NCBI GenBank assembly: GCA_016720835.1
Contig: JADKJW010000002.1
Coordinates: forward strand, 372,001-436,000
Source of the DNA: Ignavibacteria bacterium
GTDB taxonomy: Bacteria > Bacteroidota > Ignavibacteria > SZUA-365
Direction of reading: 5' to 3'
Length of the DNA stretch: 64,000 nt
The notes under the pieces were generated by a model that saw only the letters and a program-made list of their open reading frames with translations, ran no database searches and was not told where the DNA came from. Positions within the stretch are counted from its first letter, which is position 1, and each line of letters opens with the position of its first letter. The position numbers were made by a program, and so were the translations under genes. Below are positions 17,395 through 26,508 of the stretch, piece after piece.

Positions 17395-19290
17395 GTGAAA
17401 TCCGTCAACAGCTTCGACATCGCCATCGTGATCGTGTACTTCCTGATCATCATGGGCATCGGCCTGTACTTCATGCGTGTCAACAAGGGCGGCAAGGAGT
17501 ACTTCACCGGCGGCAGCATGATCCCCTGGTGGATGTCGGGCATGTCGCTGTACATGGGCAATTTCAGCGCGTGGATCTTCACCGGCGCCGCGGGTTTCGC
17601 CTACAGCACCGGACTGTTCACCATCCTCTACTTCTGCATCTCGCCCGTCGCCTACCTGATCGGCTCCAGCATGACGGCCACGAAGTGGCGGCGCACGCGC
17701 TCCATTTCGCCCGTGGAGTACACGCTGACGCGCTACACGATGAGCACGCAGCAGTTGATGGGATGGGTGCTCGGGATGAACTTCATCCTGTCGGGCGGCG
17801 TGCAGCTCGCGTCCACCTGCAAGCTCTTCGCGCCGCTGCTCGGCTTCGATCTCCGCATCATCGTGCTGCTGATCGGAGCCATCATCCTGCTGCACAATCT
17901 GCTGGGCGGGCTCTGGGGCGACATGGCCATGGACGTCGTGCAGGGCGTGGTGCTGCTCGGCATCACCTTCATCGTGATGCCGTTGAGCCTGCGGCTCGTG
18001 GGCGGTCCCATGGCGCTGTGGGACGCCCTGCCGCCGCTGAGCTTCGACCACACCTACAACGGCGTGCACTACACCGGACACTGGCTCGCCGCCATTCTGA
18101 TGATCACGACGATAGGCATCGCCTCGGGAGCGGCGCCGAAGTTCTACTCGGTGAAGAACGAGCGCGACGCGCGGCGCGTCGGCAAGACCGCGGCGCTGTT
18201 CGCGCTCAGCATCCCCTTCGTCTTCGGCATCCCGCCTCTCGTCGCGAAGGTGTACTGGCCCGATCTTTCGGCGGTGCCCTTCTTCGCGCCGTTCACCGGC
18301 ATCAATCCGCAGGACCTCGTCTTCGTCGGTCTCGTGATGAAGCTGCTGCCGCACGGCCTCATCGGCGTGTTCATCGCCGCCATGCTCGCCGCCACCATGA
18401 CCACGCTCAGCACCGTGTACAACATGGTGTCGTCGATATTCTCGCGCGACATCTACCAGGGCATGTCGCGGCGCACGCTGACGGACCGGCAGCTCCTCAC
18501 CGCCGGACGCATCGCGGCCGTGTGCATCGGGATCACCGTGATGGGCCTCGCCACGTGGTTCGTGACCAGCAAGACCGGCATCTTCAACCTGATGCAGACT
18601 TTCTTCACGCTCTTCAACATTCCCCTGACCGTGCCCATCGCCTTCGGATTGATTTTCCGTCGCGTGCCCAAGTGGTCCGCCTTCGGCGCCGTCGTGTGGG
18701 GGCTGATCACCGGCGCGACGGTGCGCCTGCTGCTCAACTGGGACATCGGGCCGCAGGTGTACCTCGCCTTCGCGATGACCTTCGCGATCTTCAGCACGTC
18801 GCGCTGGACCGGCACGCTGTACACGAAAAACAAACTCCTTCTGGCCGCGATAAGCGTCGCGATAGCGGCGGGCATGGCCGCGCTCTTCCTCGCCACGCCC
18901 GTCGGCGACGTGGCCGAGTGGAAGCGCCTGCTCGCGATCGCGTCGGGCCTGGCGCTGGGCGGCAGCCTGTATTTCTTCGCGCGGGTCTTCGCGCTGGAGA
19001 CGGAAGAGGAGCGCGCGCAGGTGGCCGCGTTTTTCAAGAAAGTCGACACACCAGTCGATGTCGAACGTGAAGTCTACGCAGCGGGGCGCAGGCAGGTGTC
19101 CACGCTCCCCATCGTCGGCCGCACCATGATGCTGCTCGGAGGCATGATCTGTCTCGCCTTCCTGCAGCACATGTCCCTCACCGAGCGTGTCGCCGTCGCC
19201 GCCATGTCCTGCATCCTCCTCGGCTTCGGCGGTTTCATGTGGTATTACGGCCGGAACATGGAACGGAGGGGGGAGACGATGAGGCATTGA
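17395..19290 (+). CDS. Sodium:solute symporter (SSS family)
   Basis: A 631-residue inner-membrane transporter with about 13-15 hydrophobic helices. Typical SSS blocks are visible: an N-terminal helix IAIVIVYFLIIMGIGLYFM, then KGGKEYFTGGSMIPWW, GFAYSTG, and the sodium-site region AAMLAATMTTLSTVYNM. The start is GTG at 17395 with GGAG about 8 bases upstream; the next gene product boundary agrees. SSS proteins couple sodium entry to uptake of sugars, amino acids, nucleosides or carboxylates. The neighbouring glycosidase-like gene argues for a sugar or glycoside, but this is inference. The gene is the last of its three-gene operon and is followed by a tandem octamer array. Confidence 0.92.
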   Translation: MKSVNSFDIAIVIVYFLIIMGIGLYFMRVNKGGKEYFTGGSMIPWWMSGMSLYMGNFSAWIFTGAAGFAYSTGLFTILYFCISPVAYLIGSSMTATKWRRTRSISPVEYTLTRYTMSTQQLMGWVLGMNFILSGGVQLASTCKLFAPLLGFDLRIIVLLIGAIILLHNLLGGLWGDMAMDVVQGVVLLGITFIVMPLSLRLVGGPMALWDALPPLSFDHTYNGVHYTGHWLAAILMITTIGIASGAAPKFYSVKNERDARRVGKTAALFALSIPFVFGIPPLVAKVYWPDLSAVPFFAPFTGINPQDLVFVGLVMKLLPHGLIGVFIAAMLAATMTTLSTVYNMVSSIFSRDIYQGMSRRTLTDRQLLTAGRIAAVCIGITVMGLATWFVTSKTGIFNLMQTFFTLFNIPLTVPIAFGLIFRRVPKWSAFGAVVWGLITGATVRLLLNWDIGPQVYLAFAMTFAIFSTSRWTGTLYTKNKLLLAAISVAIAAGMAALFLATPVGDVAEWKRLLAIASGLALGGSLYFFARVFALETEEERAQVAAFFKKVDTPVDVEREVYAAGRRQVSTLPIVGRTMMLLGGMICLAFLQHMSLTERVAVAAMSCILLGFGGFMWYYGRNMERRGETMRH

Positions 19291-19304
19291 GGCGGCTGGG
19301 ATGG

Positions 19305-19368
19305 TGGAGTACTGGAGCGATGGAGTACTGGAGTGCTGGAGTGCTGGAGTACTGGAGTACTGGAGTAT
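19305..19368 (+). repeat. Octamer array, eight copies
   Basis: Eight units of 8 bases based on TGGAGTAC (variants TGGAGCGA, TGGAGTGC, TGGAGTAT) begin 14 bases after the stop of the symporter gene. On the coding strand the array is purine-rich, as in the other post-stop arrays of this window. Confidence 0.9.
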
Positions 19369-19385
19369 CGAACAACATCCTCGAT

Positions 19386-19518
19386 AATCCGGGTGGGGAC
19401 AGGCGTCCCGCCTGTCCGATTCTCATGAATCAATAGTGAAATATTCCTGATGAGTACTCTCGCAATCCGGGAGGGGACGGGCGTCCCGCCTGTCCTTTTC
19501 TCATGCATCAACAGTGAA
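19386..19518. repeat. Two direct copies of a palindromic REP-like element
   Basis: A 55-base element occurs at 19386-19440 and again at 19464-19518, with only a handful of differences. Each contains a hairpin: GGACAGGCG-TCC-CGCCTGTCC at 19397-19417, and the same with one G-T wobble at 19475-19495. Its minus-strand translation gives the phrase RTGGTPVP, a known signature of spurious proteins predicted from widespread intergenic repeats. It probably represents a mobile or amplified palindromic repeat rather than a gene. Confidence 0.8.
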
Positions 19519-19543
19519 GTACATCGGAACCAGTGGATTTCAC

Positions 19544-19572
19544 TTGACTCACACGAAAAGTTCCGTAATTTG
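19544..19572 (+). promoter_or_regulatory. Bacteroidota-type promoter candidate for the 19641 gene
   Basis: TTGAC at 19544-19548 and TAATTTGC at 19566-19573 stand 19 bases apart (TTG to TA). The -33 element and its spacing match the stronger candidate at 49175; the -7 element has one base fewer than the TAnnTTTG consensus. It would place the transcription start about 60 bases upstream of the gene start. Confidence 0.45.
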
Positions 19573-19640
19573 CAACTGATAAGCGTTTTCGGGTTTGGGT
19601 GAGTGCCCAGGATTTTCATCGACGTTTGAAAGAAGTGCAG

Positions 19641-21302
19641 ATGGATGACAGGCGATGCCATTGGCTGACAATGCGTGACCTGCACGGGGGGACCGCTCGC
19701 AGGATGTTCGCTGTGGTCGCGCTGCTCCTTGTGTCGTGCACTGCCGGATTTTCGCAGGGCGCGTTCAACATGGGATTCGACAGAGCATCATGCCTGTTCT
19801 ACTCCCCGGGGTACTCGTACTGGCGGTACGCGGATCACATCCTTTCGATGGGGGACGTGAACCGGGACGGTATCCCGGACCTCTTCATCAACGCGTGCAG
19901 GGATTCCATGCAGACATGGATGATCTTCGGAACGCGCCCGGGTATCATCGACAGGAACAACTTCGTGCGGCTGGAGGGTTATGGCACCCTCGCGAAAGGC
20001 GATGTGAACGGAGACGGGCTGCCCGACCTTCTTGTGCAGTCGTACATCGATGAGGTCATCATGTATCCCGGCTGCGATAGCTGTCCGTACACGATCGACA
20101 CCGTCCCGGCCTGGAGGATACATTCAGAAGAAGCCAATATTCAAGGACCTCCGGATTTTGGTGGCTACATTGCGATCGGAGATCTGAACGGAGATGGCCG
20201 GGAGGACATCGCCATTGCCGCCCGGGAGATGCGAGTGACCGGCGGCGGCTGGTTCGGCAAGGTGTATATCTATTATGGAGGTTCCTCACGATTTCCGCGT
20301 CCTGATACTTCCGGAATATACCGGGCTGGCAATTTTGAGTTCGCATACAATGGAGTCATTATTGAAGATGTCAACGGAGATCGGGTCAAAGATCTCATCG
20401 TAGGCTCGAATGTGCCTGAAATTATTGGAATATCGCCTCCGTATCAATTTTACGATATATATTACGGAGGGGATGGATTCAAGTTCGATCCTCTTCATTC
20501 GGATCAACGCATTGGGAGGGAGGTGATTCCATATAGCACGAATCCATCTTCCATGGAGTCGTTGAATGTTTTCGATACGAACGGGGATGCAATATGCGAT
20601 CTGTATATCGGCGATCATTTCGGATATGTGTATTACGGGAGAGCCGGAGGATTTCGTACTTTCCCTGACAGGGTACTATCGATACGAGATTCCGCGGTGT
20701 TCAAATTCGCAAGGGTAGCACATATGATCGGTGATATCAACGGCGACGGGTATGACGATTTTCTATTGTCCGGTGGTTATCGTGTGGGAGTTGGCATGGC
20801 GTTCATCTATTTGGGGAGTTCGCTGGGAATGGAATCCTACCCTGCGGCGACTGCGTTTAATCCAATGAGTGGGAATGCTTTTGCGATCGAGGTGGCACAT
20901 ATTGGCGATATTAACGGAGATGGTCTGGCGGAATTCGCCGCGACGTTCGTAGACAATGGAGAAACCGGCTTTGCTGTATTTGGTGGTGAATCCTGGAGGA
21001 GAACTTCCATGGATGATATACCAGTATCGCAAACGCCTACCTTAAGGGCGTTCCCAAATCCATTTACCGATCGTACGACGATAATAGTCAGCGCCGAGGT
21101 GAGCAATACTTCAACACTGAAGATATACGATATATATGGGCGGGTAGTGCGCGCGCTCACTGTTGCACGAGGCTCTGACGGTGAAGCGCGGGTTGATTGG
21201 GATGGACGCGACGCTCAACGCATGAAGGTCTCACCAGGAATGTACTTCAGTGTTCTCGAATCGACAAATGGGTTGTTGAAAGGAAAGATCGTGAAGCGAT
21301 AA
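19641..21302 (+). CDS. T9SS-exported FG-GAP/VCBS repeat protein
   Basis: A 553-residue secreted protein. From ATG 19641 (GAAAGAAG just upstream) the signal segment is MFAVVALLLVSCTAGFSQ at residues 22-39. At least five calcium-binding FG-GAP/VCBS loops follow: GDVNRDGIPDL, GDVNGDGLPDL, GDLNGDGREDI, GDINGDGYDDF and GDINGDGLAEF, plus degenerate ones, predicting a beta-propeller. The last 85 residues are a T9SS sorting domain with FPNPFTDRTTI and ending IVKR. In-frame starts at 19599, 19671 and 19704 are alternatives. Such proteins sit on the cell surface and often mediate adhesion or binding. G+C falls well below the window average here (22 of 60 bases at 20401-20460). Confidence 0.85.
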   Translation: MDDRRCHWLTMRDLHGGTARRMFAVVALLLVSCTAGFSQGAFNMGFDRASCLFYSPGYSYWRYADHILSMGDVNRDGIPDLFINACRDSMQTWMIFGTRPGIIDRNNFVRLEGYGTLAKGDVNGDGLPDLLVQSYIDEVIMYPGCDSCPYTIDTVPAWRIHSEEANIQGPPDFGGYIAIGDLNGDGREDIAIAAREMRVTGGGWFGKVYIYYGGSSRFPRPDTSGIYRAGNFEFAYNGVIIEDVNGDRVKDLIVGSNVPEIIGISPPYQFYDIYYGGDGFKFDPLHSDQRIGREVIPYSTNPSSMESLNVFDTNGDAICDLYIGDHFGYVYYGRAGGFRTFPDRVLSIRDSAVFKFARVAHMIGDINGDGYDDFLLSGGYRVGVGMAFIYLGSSLGMESYPAATAFNPMSGNAFAIEVAHIGDINGDGLAEFAATFVDNGETGFAVFGGESWRRTSMDDIPVSQTPTLRAFPNPFTDRTTIIVSAEVSNTSTLKIYDIYGRVVRALTVARGSDGEARVDWDGRDAQRMKVSPGMYFSVLESTNGLLKGKIVKR

Positions 21303-21342
21303 GCGCCCCATGTTAATTTCGTAAACAGCACCTTGAGCAATC

Positions 21343-24300
21343 ATGAAGAAGCTTGTTCTGTGTTACATCATCATTTCGGGAATAGCGCTTCCGATCGCCG
21401 CCAGCTCTCAAACTTCTCCAACGAGATTCCTAATATTCGGTGAATTTCTTAATCATCGGGAAATCTGGGAATCTACCCAGTGGCGCTATTGTCACTGGGA
21501 CGATATTGCGGACTACTTGCGAATAAACCAGGGACCGTTCAAGATCCATGTGGGCAATACCATAAACACGGAAAACGACGTGCGGGACAGTCTCCTCCAG
21601 GCGAATGACCATAACGGCTTGCGCTTTGCCATTTGGGATGCAGCCTATATGGACACGAGCCTGTTTCTTCTCCCACTGCGAGGAGGGCGACGCTGGCTCT
21701 ACCATCCTGAATGTCCGTGGCATTACAGCCGAGACGCAAGCTGCGTTGGCGTCGAAGAGTTCGATGCCGATGGTAAAACAGAATCCGATGCATCGACAGA
21801 CCCGCAAGCCGACAATGTTATCCGTGTGAAGCGCGGGGAGCACCAGGCTGGCTTCATCGCCAAGGGACTGCGTGATCCATACGCATCACAACAGGCACAG
21901 GCAGCGAGATATTTCAGGGTGCGCATGAAGGCCGATCAAGTATTTAATGAAGGTCATTTAAAGGATAGTGTTTTGTGCAGTCTCTGGGTCCTCGACAGCG
22001 CAAGGAACCCGATGCTCGTCGATTCGATCAACATCATGGTTCGCGAGGTAGACTCGTTGAATTACGTCCAATCCAGAGCGGTCACGTTCACGCCGGATGT
22101 GTCTGGGAGAAAGCTGGATTACTGCGTGCACTGGCCCAATCATGTCGGTGTGCGAGTCGACTACATCGCAATAGACAACGACTCGGCGAATCTTCTTGGC
22201 GAACCGAGATACATCATGTCATTCACGGACTACATGGATCGTTACTTGAGTCAGAATAGTAGTCCGTATTTGTTTGCGTTCCGGCTTGAAGATGAAGTGG
22301 AAACGGATCGGGTGGATTCTCTTCGTTACCCTGTAATAGGGCTCTTTACAGAATTGGTAAAGAACCATGTGAAAAACTATTCCGCGATTCCTTCGGATTT
22401 CTGCACAACAAGCATAACCTCAAGCACCTATCCGATATATCAAACCCGCCGATTCCTCCATGAGACGGGTCATTCGTTTCTGCTCACTGACTGCTACAGA
22501 TTGTATGACACTACCGTGGGTGAGTACGCGGTCCAGCAGTCACTGAGAGATATTATATTGAACTATCGAAACATCGCCACTGCGGCTCGCGATAAGGAAA
22601 AGCCGTGGATGTCACTTGGACAGGTATCAAGATACGGAAGTGTTCACCTCAGAGAACCGAATATCAGAGAAATAGCCGTACAAGCCAACATCATGGCTGC
22701 CCTGGGTGCAAAGGGCGTAGGGTATTACTGTTTTTTCAGTCATGCGATCAGCCCGGTCGATTCGGTCTCTGGTTTGGTTGACGGAAACGGAAGAGTAATC
22801 CATATGGACAGTTATGAAGAGGATAAGGCAGCCGCCGTGCGCGCGGTAAATATGAAACTGGAGAAAATCGGTCCGACGCTCATGCAGCTCACGTGGAAGA
22901 ATGATGCTCGTAACGTCACGGAGCTGGACGCGCTTAAGCTGAACGACAGCATCAGGGTCACCAATGTCGTCACAAGGGACGACACCACCGAAGTGCTCGA
23001 TCCGGAGAACGGACGGTACTTCCACATCGGCTGGCTGCAGAATGAAGACGAGACCGAAGACTACCTCTACATCATCAACACAAGGACGCAGCGGGACAGC
23101 GGCAGGACCATCGCCCTTTCCTTCGCCGGTTCCACAACGCATAACATTCTGATCGAGAGTATGGACCATTCGAAGGGCTGGGTGATCTCAACCGACACGA
23201 CATTCGCGGAATCCTTCGAACCGGGCGAGGGCCGTCTGTACCGAGTCAGAGACGCCACGCTGTTCGACGGTACGCTCCTCGATACGTTGACAACCGTGAC
23301 ATCCGGGGCCATCTTCGATGTGTACGAGAACATGATCCTGCAGGGACATCAAACGCTTGCGATTCAGTCCACGGGTAATCTCTACTGTCATGACAGCGTG
23401 TACATCGAATTGAACGGAGCATCGATTCAGAACCGTGGCACCATGCTGTTCGGAAGCGCTCACGCCCTGCGGGGCACCGGCATGATTGAAGGCAACGGCG
23501 AGCTGGCATGGAGCAGATCGATACGGACGGACTGGAACGACAGCCTGACCTTCCGGAACGGTATGACTTTCAGCACACAGTGCCTGCCGGATTCCACGAA
23601 CACATGGGAGAATTACGGTGTCATCTCTTTCGAGGGCACTACTCCATACCGCTTTGAACGCTGCATCGATTCGATACTCAATGGCGGCGGGAGGTGGGAG
23701 TTGCGCGACGGTGCGGCGATGGAAAATACTCCTCATTTCGTGAACTGGTCCGGGGCGTTGCTCACATCAATAGGAACTATCAGCGACACCTGCATCCTCA
23801 GCTTTGCCCCGTACCGCAACCTCGATAACTACGGTCACCTCTACGCCCGGCTTACGACGTTTGAAGGCGCATCCCGGGACACCGCTGTCGCTTGGAATGG
23901 CATTCTCTCGGCATATGATGAGGCGGTGTTAGTCCTTGACAGTTGCATTGTCCGCGATATCAGGACAATCAACGATGGCGGAGGTTCCGCGATTCATCTT
24001 TACGAATCGCCTTCGCCGCAGAACATCGTGCGCAGAACCGCCATCGAGCGTTCGATTTCACTCAACCCAGAGGGAGATGGGATCTTCCTTCAGGGGCTGG
24101 GGGACCACTCAAGTCTGGAAGTCAAATGTTCGGATGTACGGAGCCGATGGTGGACCGGAATCACGAACGTGAACAGCTGGCTGCATCTCACGACGAGCCG
24201 GATTTTCGGAAACAGGATAGGCGTCGCTCTCGTCTCGAGTACCTTCTCCGCGCCGATCACGCGAAACTGCATCGAGGAGCATCTCGACGCGGGACTGTAC

Positions 24301-25560
24301 ATGAACAACGCCGTCGGCAGACTGGGAAATCCATACACCGGCGAGTACGGCGAGAACAGGATCACCAACAACGATACGACGCAGATCGATCTTCGCAATC
24401 AATCCTATCTGTTCGGGGGGCTGGCTGCCCCTCCCGGTTACGGATACAACAACATCAGTCACGACGACCAGAGCAGAAAGCGCGTCCTCATAGACAGTTC
24501 CTCCACTGCCGAACTGGCTGAGAACTGGTGGGGCGAAGCGGACAACAATGGGGGCACCTGCACACTGACGGCGAACATGCAGCAGCGATTCATTTCTTCG
24601 CCCGTCGCGGGTAACGTTTTCTTCGATCCGGTTCAGTGCAACGCCATCTTCACGATCTGCGATCCGGGTTGTGCGGATACAACAATAGTCTTTCCGAAAG
24701 CAAGCGCGCTTCCGCCGTTCGCATCAAACTTGTCGGATTTGCCGAGGTATTCACACGCAAACAATTTTGCAGAGGTGTACCGCTTCCTGGGCTATCTGCT
24801 CTCGCACAACCCCACTCCGGCAGAGGCATCGCGTGCCGCGTCCTTCCTGCTCTTTCTCGAGGCGGATCACGCCCTCCGCTATCCGGACAGCACACAGCTC
24901 TGTCTCGCGAGAAGCGCCGCGTTCTATAACAGCATGCTCGGCATCGTCACGCATCCGAATGTGCGCGCGGACATGCTCTCCTCCTGGGCTCGGGCCTTGC
25001 TCGTGTTCGGGCACCCCGAGCTTGCGGGAGTAAAGGCGCAGCAGTTGCGCTCGTCGTATCCGGGGAGCAATGCTGCGCGCGAGATTCTGCCGGTGCTCCA
25101 GATGGTTGCAATGGCCGCGCGCGATTCCAGCGCGATTGTATCGATCATCAACGACATGCGGGCTGCGGGATATTCCGATCTTGCACTGCATCAGGCGTAC
25201 GGCATGAAGCGCGGGTACGACCGGGTGCTGCCGCGCTGGCGCTTTCCGAAGCGGATATCCGAATCGGCGCAGGGAAATCGGCCTTTCAATCCCGCTGATG
25301 GTCTGACACTGTCGAATCATCCGAATCCGTTCAATCCGTCGACGATGGTGGACTTCAGTCTTCCCCGCGAGTCGCATGTATCTATCCGCGTGCTCAATCT
25401 GCTCGGGCAAACGGTATCCACGCTTTTGGATGCGAACATGTCCGCAGGCGCGCATCGCATAGAATACACAGTCCCATCCGGGCTGCCATCGGGAATGTAC
25501 ATCGTGATGCTTACCACGGAGTACGGAGTGAAGACCAGCGTGATGATGTTTGCGAAGTGA
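21343..25560 (+). CDS. Giant T9SS surface protein: TIM-barrel-like region, beta-helix, sorting domain
   Basis: A 1405-residue exported protein beginning with a signal peptide (KKLVLCYIIISGIALPIAAS). Residues about 330-500 include LREPNIREIAVQANIMAALG and GAKGVGYYCFFSH, a pattern seen near the C-terminal end of TIM-barrel glycosidase-like surface proteins. Residues about 650-1080 look like a right-handed parallel beta-helix (repeated short strands with Asn ladders, for example NENRITNND-like turns). A helical stretch near 1140-1290 precedes the T9SS domain (SNHPNPFNPSTMVDF, ending MMFAK). The function may be glycan binding or cleavage at the surface; catalytic residues were not identified. It follows the 19641 gene by 40 bases and shares its low G+C in the first half. 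Confidence 0.8.
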   Translation: MKKLVLCYIIISGIALPIAASSQTSPTRFLIFGEFLNHREIWESTQWRYCHWDDIADYLRINQGPFKIHVGNTINTENDVRDSLLQANDHNGLRFAIWDAAYMDTSLFLLPLRGGRRWLYHPECPWHYSRDASCVGVEEFDADGKTESDASTDPQADNVIRVKRGEHQAGFIAKGLRDPYASQQAQAARYFRVRMKADQVFNEGHLKDSVLCSLWVLDSARNPMLVDSINIMVREVDSLNYVQSRAVTFTPDVSGRKLDYCVHWPNHVGVRVDYIAIDNDSANLLGEPRYIMSFTDYMDRYLSQNSSPYLFAFRLEDEVETDRVDSLRYPVIGLFTELVKNHVKNYSAIPSDFCTTSITSSTYPIYQTRRFLHETGHSFLLTDCYRLYDTTVGEYAVQQSLRDIILNYRNIATAARDKEKPWMSLGQVSRYGSVHLREPNIREIAVQANIMAALGAKGVGYYCFFSHAISPVDSVSGLVDGNGRVIHMDSYEEDKAAAVRAVNMKLEKIGPTLMQLTWKNDARNVTELDALKLNDSIRVTNVVTRDDTTEVLDPENGRYFHIGWLQNEDETEDYLYIINTRTQRDSGRTIALSFAGSTTHNILIESMDHSKGWVISTDTTFAESFEPGEGRLYRVRDATLFDGTLLDTLTTVTSGAIFDVYENMILQGHQTLAIQSTGNLYCHDSVYIELNGASIQNRGTMLFGSAHALRGTGMIEGNGELAWSRSIRTDWNDSLTFRNGMTFSTQCLPDSTNTWENYGVISFEGTTPYRFERCIDSILNGGGRWELRDGAAMENTPHFVNWSGALLTSIGTISDTCILSFAPYRNLDNYGHLYARLTTFEGASRDTAVAWNGILSAYDEAVLVLDSCIVRDIRTINDGGGSAIHLYESPSPQNIVRRTAIERSISLNPEGDGIFLQGLGDHSSLEVKCSDVRSRWWTGITNVNSWLHLTTSRIFGNRIGVALVSSTFSAPITRNCIEEHLDAGLYMNNAVGRLGNPYTGEYGENRITNNDTTQIDLRNQSYLFGGLAAPPGYGYNNISHDDQSRKRVLIDSSSTAELAENWWGEADNNGGTCTLTANMQQRFISSPVAGNVFFDPVQCNAIFTICDPGCADTTIVFPKASALPPFASNLSDLPRYSHANNFAEVYRFLGYLLSHNPTPAEASRAASFLLFLEADHALRYPDSTQLCLARSAAFYNSMLGIVTHPNVRADMLSSWARALLVFGHPELAGVKAQQLRSSYPGSNAAREILPVLQMVAMAARDSSAIVSIINDMRAAGYSDLALHQAYGMKRGYDRVLPRWRFPKRISESAQGNRPFNPADGLTLSNHPNPFNPSTMVDFSLPRESHVSIRVLNLLGQTVSTLLDANMSAGAHRIEYTVPSGLPSGMYIVMLTTEYGVKTSVMMFAK

Positions 25561-25584
25561 TGAGTCCTACACCATGAGGCCCTG

Positions 25585-26404
25585 ATGCTTTCCTTCGCCT
25601 TCATCTCCGATGAAATCTGTGCGGATTTTTCCGACGCGATACAGCACGGCCTGTCCTGGGGCGTGACGCGCTACGAACTGCGCATGCTGCCCACGGGACG
25701 TGTGCCGCACGTGGCCGCCACAGACTTCAAGGCAGTACGGCGCGCCATGAAAGAGCATGGCATCCGCATCACCGCCCTCTCGCCGGGCAGCTTCAAGCTC
25801 GCGCCGGAGGACCGCGATGGCATCGCCGCGCAGCTCCGCGAAACCCTGCCGCGCACGCTCGATATGGCGTTGGAGCTTGGCGCGCCGCTCGTCATCGTCT
25901 TCGGCTTCATGCGAAGCGGGAAAGCCGGACGAGCATGCGCGCGCCGTCGACGCGATGCGGCGGGCAGCGGACCTCGCCTCCGCCGCAGGCGTCGTTCTCG
26001 CGGTGGAGAACGAGCCGGGCTACATCTGCGACTCGGGATCGAACACCGCCGCCTTCATCGACGCGGTCGCCTCCCCCTTCCTCAAGGCCAACTGGGATCC
26101 CGCGAATGCCGTGGGCACGGGCGAGCGCCCCTGGCCCGAGGGCTACGAGGCGCTGAAGCGGCATATCGTCAACATCCACGCCAAGGACACGGCGGAAGGA
26201 TCGCTCGTGCGCTGCGTGCCCATCGGCGAAGGGGTGGTGGACTGGCGCGGACAGCTCCGCGCGGCCAATGACGACGGCATCGTCGAGCACATCAGCATCG
26301 AAACGCACTGCCTGCCTCTTCTGGAAAATTCGAAGAAAAACCTGGAAGTTCTGAGAGGCTACCTGAGAGGAGTAATGGAGTTGGGAGTTGGGAGTGGGGA
26401 GTAG
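25585..26404 (+). CDS. Sugar phosphate isomerase/epimerase (TIM barrel), one frame break
   Basis: A gene of about 272 codons encoding an AP-endonuclease-2-type TIM barrel (xylose isomerase-like superfamily). Frame 1 gives LSFAFISDEICADFSDAIQ to FGFMRSGK; frame 2 continues with KPDEHARAVDAMRRAADLA, ENEPGYICDSG, ANWDPANAV, HIVNIHAKD and HISIETH, which carry the metal-binding Glu, Asp and His of the family. The shift lies in the GGG at 25918-25920; removing one G restores the whole protein, so a sequencing indel is likely. The last codons run into a heptad array (GVGSGE then TAG at 26402). It heads a run of glycan-processing genes, suggesting it interconverts a released sugar. Confidence 0.75.
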
Positions 26405-26410
26405 GGAGTC
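26376..26410 (+). repeat. Heptad array overlapping a gene's 3' end
   Basis: Five heptads (TGGAGTT, GGGAGTT, GGGAGTG, GGGAGTA, GGGAGTC) run across the last codons and the stop (26402-26404) of the isomerase gene. The final residues ELGVGSGE are encoded by the array, so the array has supplied the end of the protein. Confidence 0.9.
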
Positions 26411-26508
26411 AATAAATTCGGAAATCGGAAGGCGGAGGCGATGAGGCGGATTTCTGCGTATTTTGTGAAGATGAATCATATACGCGCAGATGCTGAGGTG
26501 TGGACTGG

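Noticed and set aside
17341..19287. Minus-strand frame of 648 codons opposite the symporter
   Set aside because: Shadow frame with an implausible His/Glu/Arg-rich composition; the plus strand encodes a clear SSS transporter.
19245..19685. Minus-strand frame containing RTGGTPVP repeats
   Set aside because: This is the translation of the palindromic repeats and octamer array, a known type of spurious prediction.
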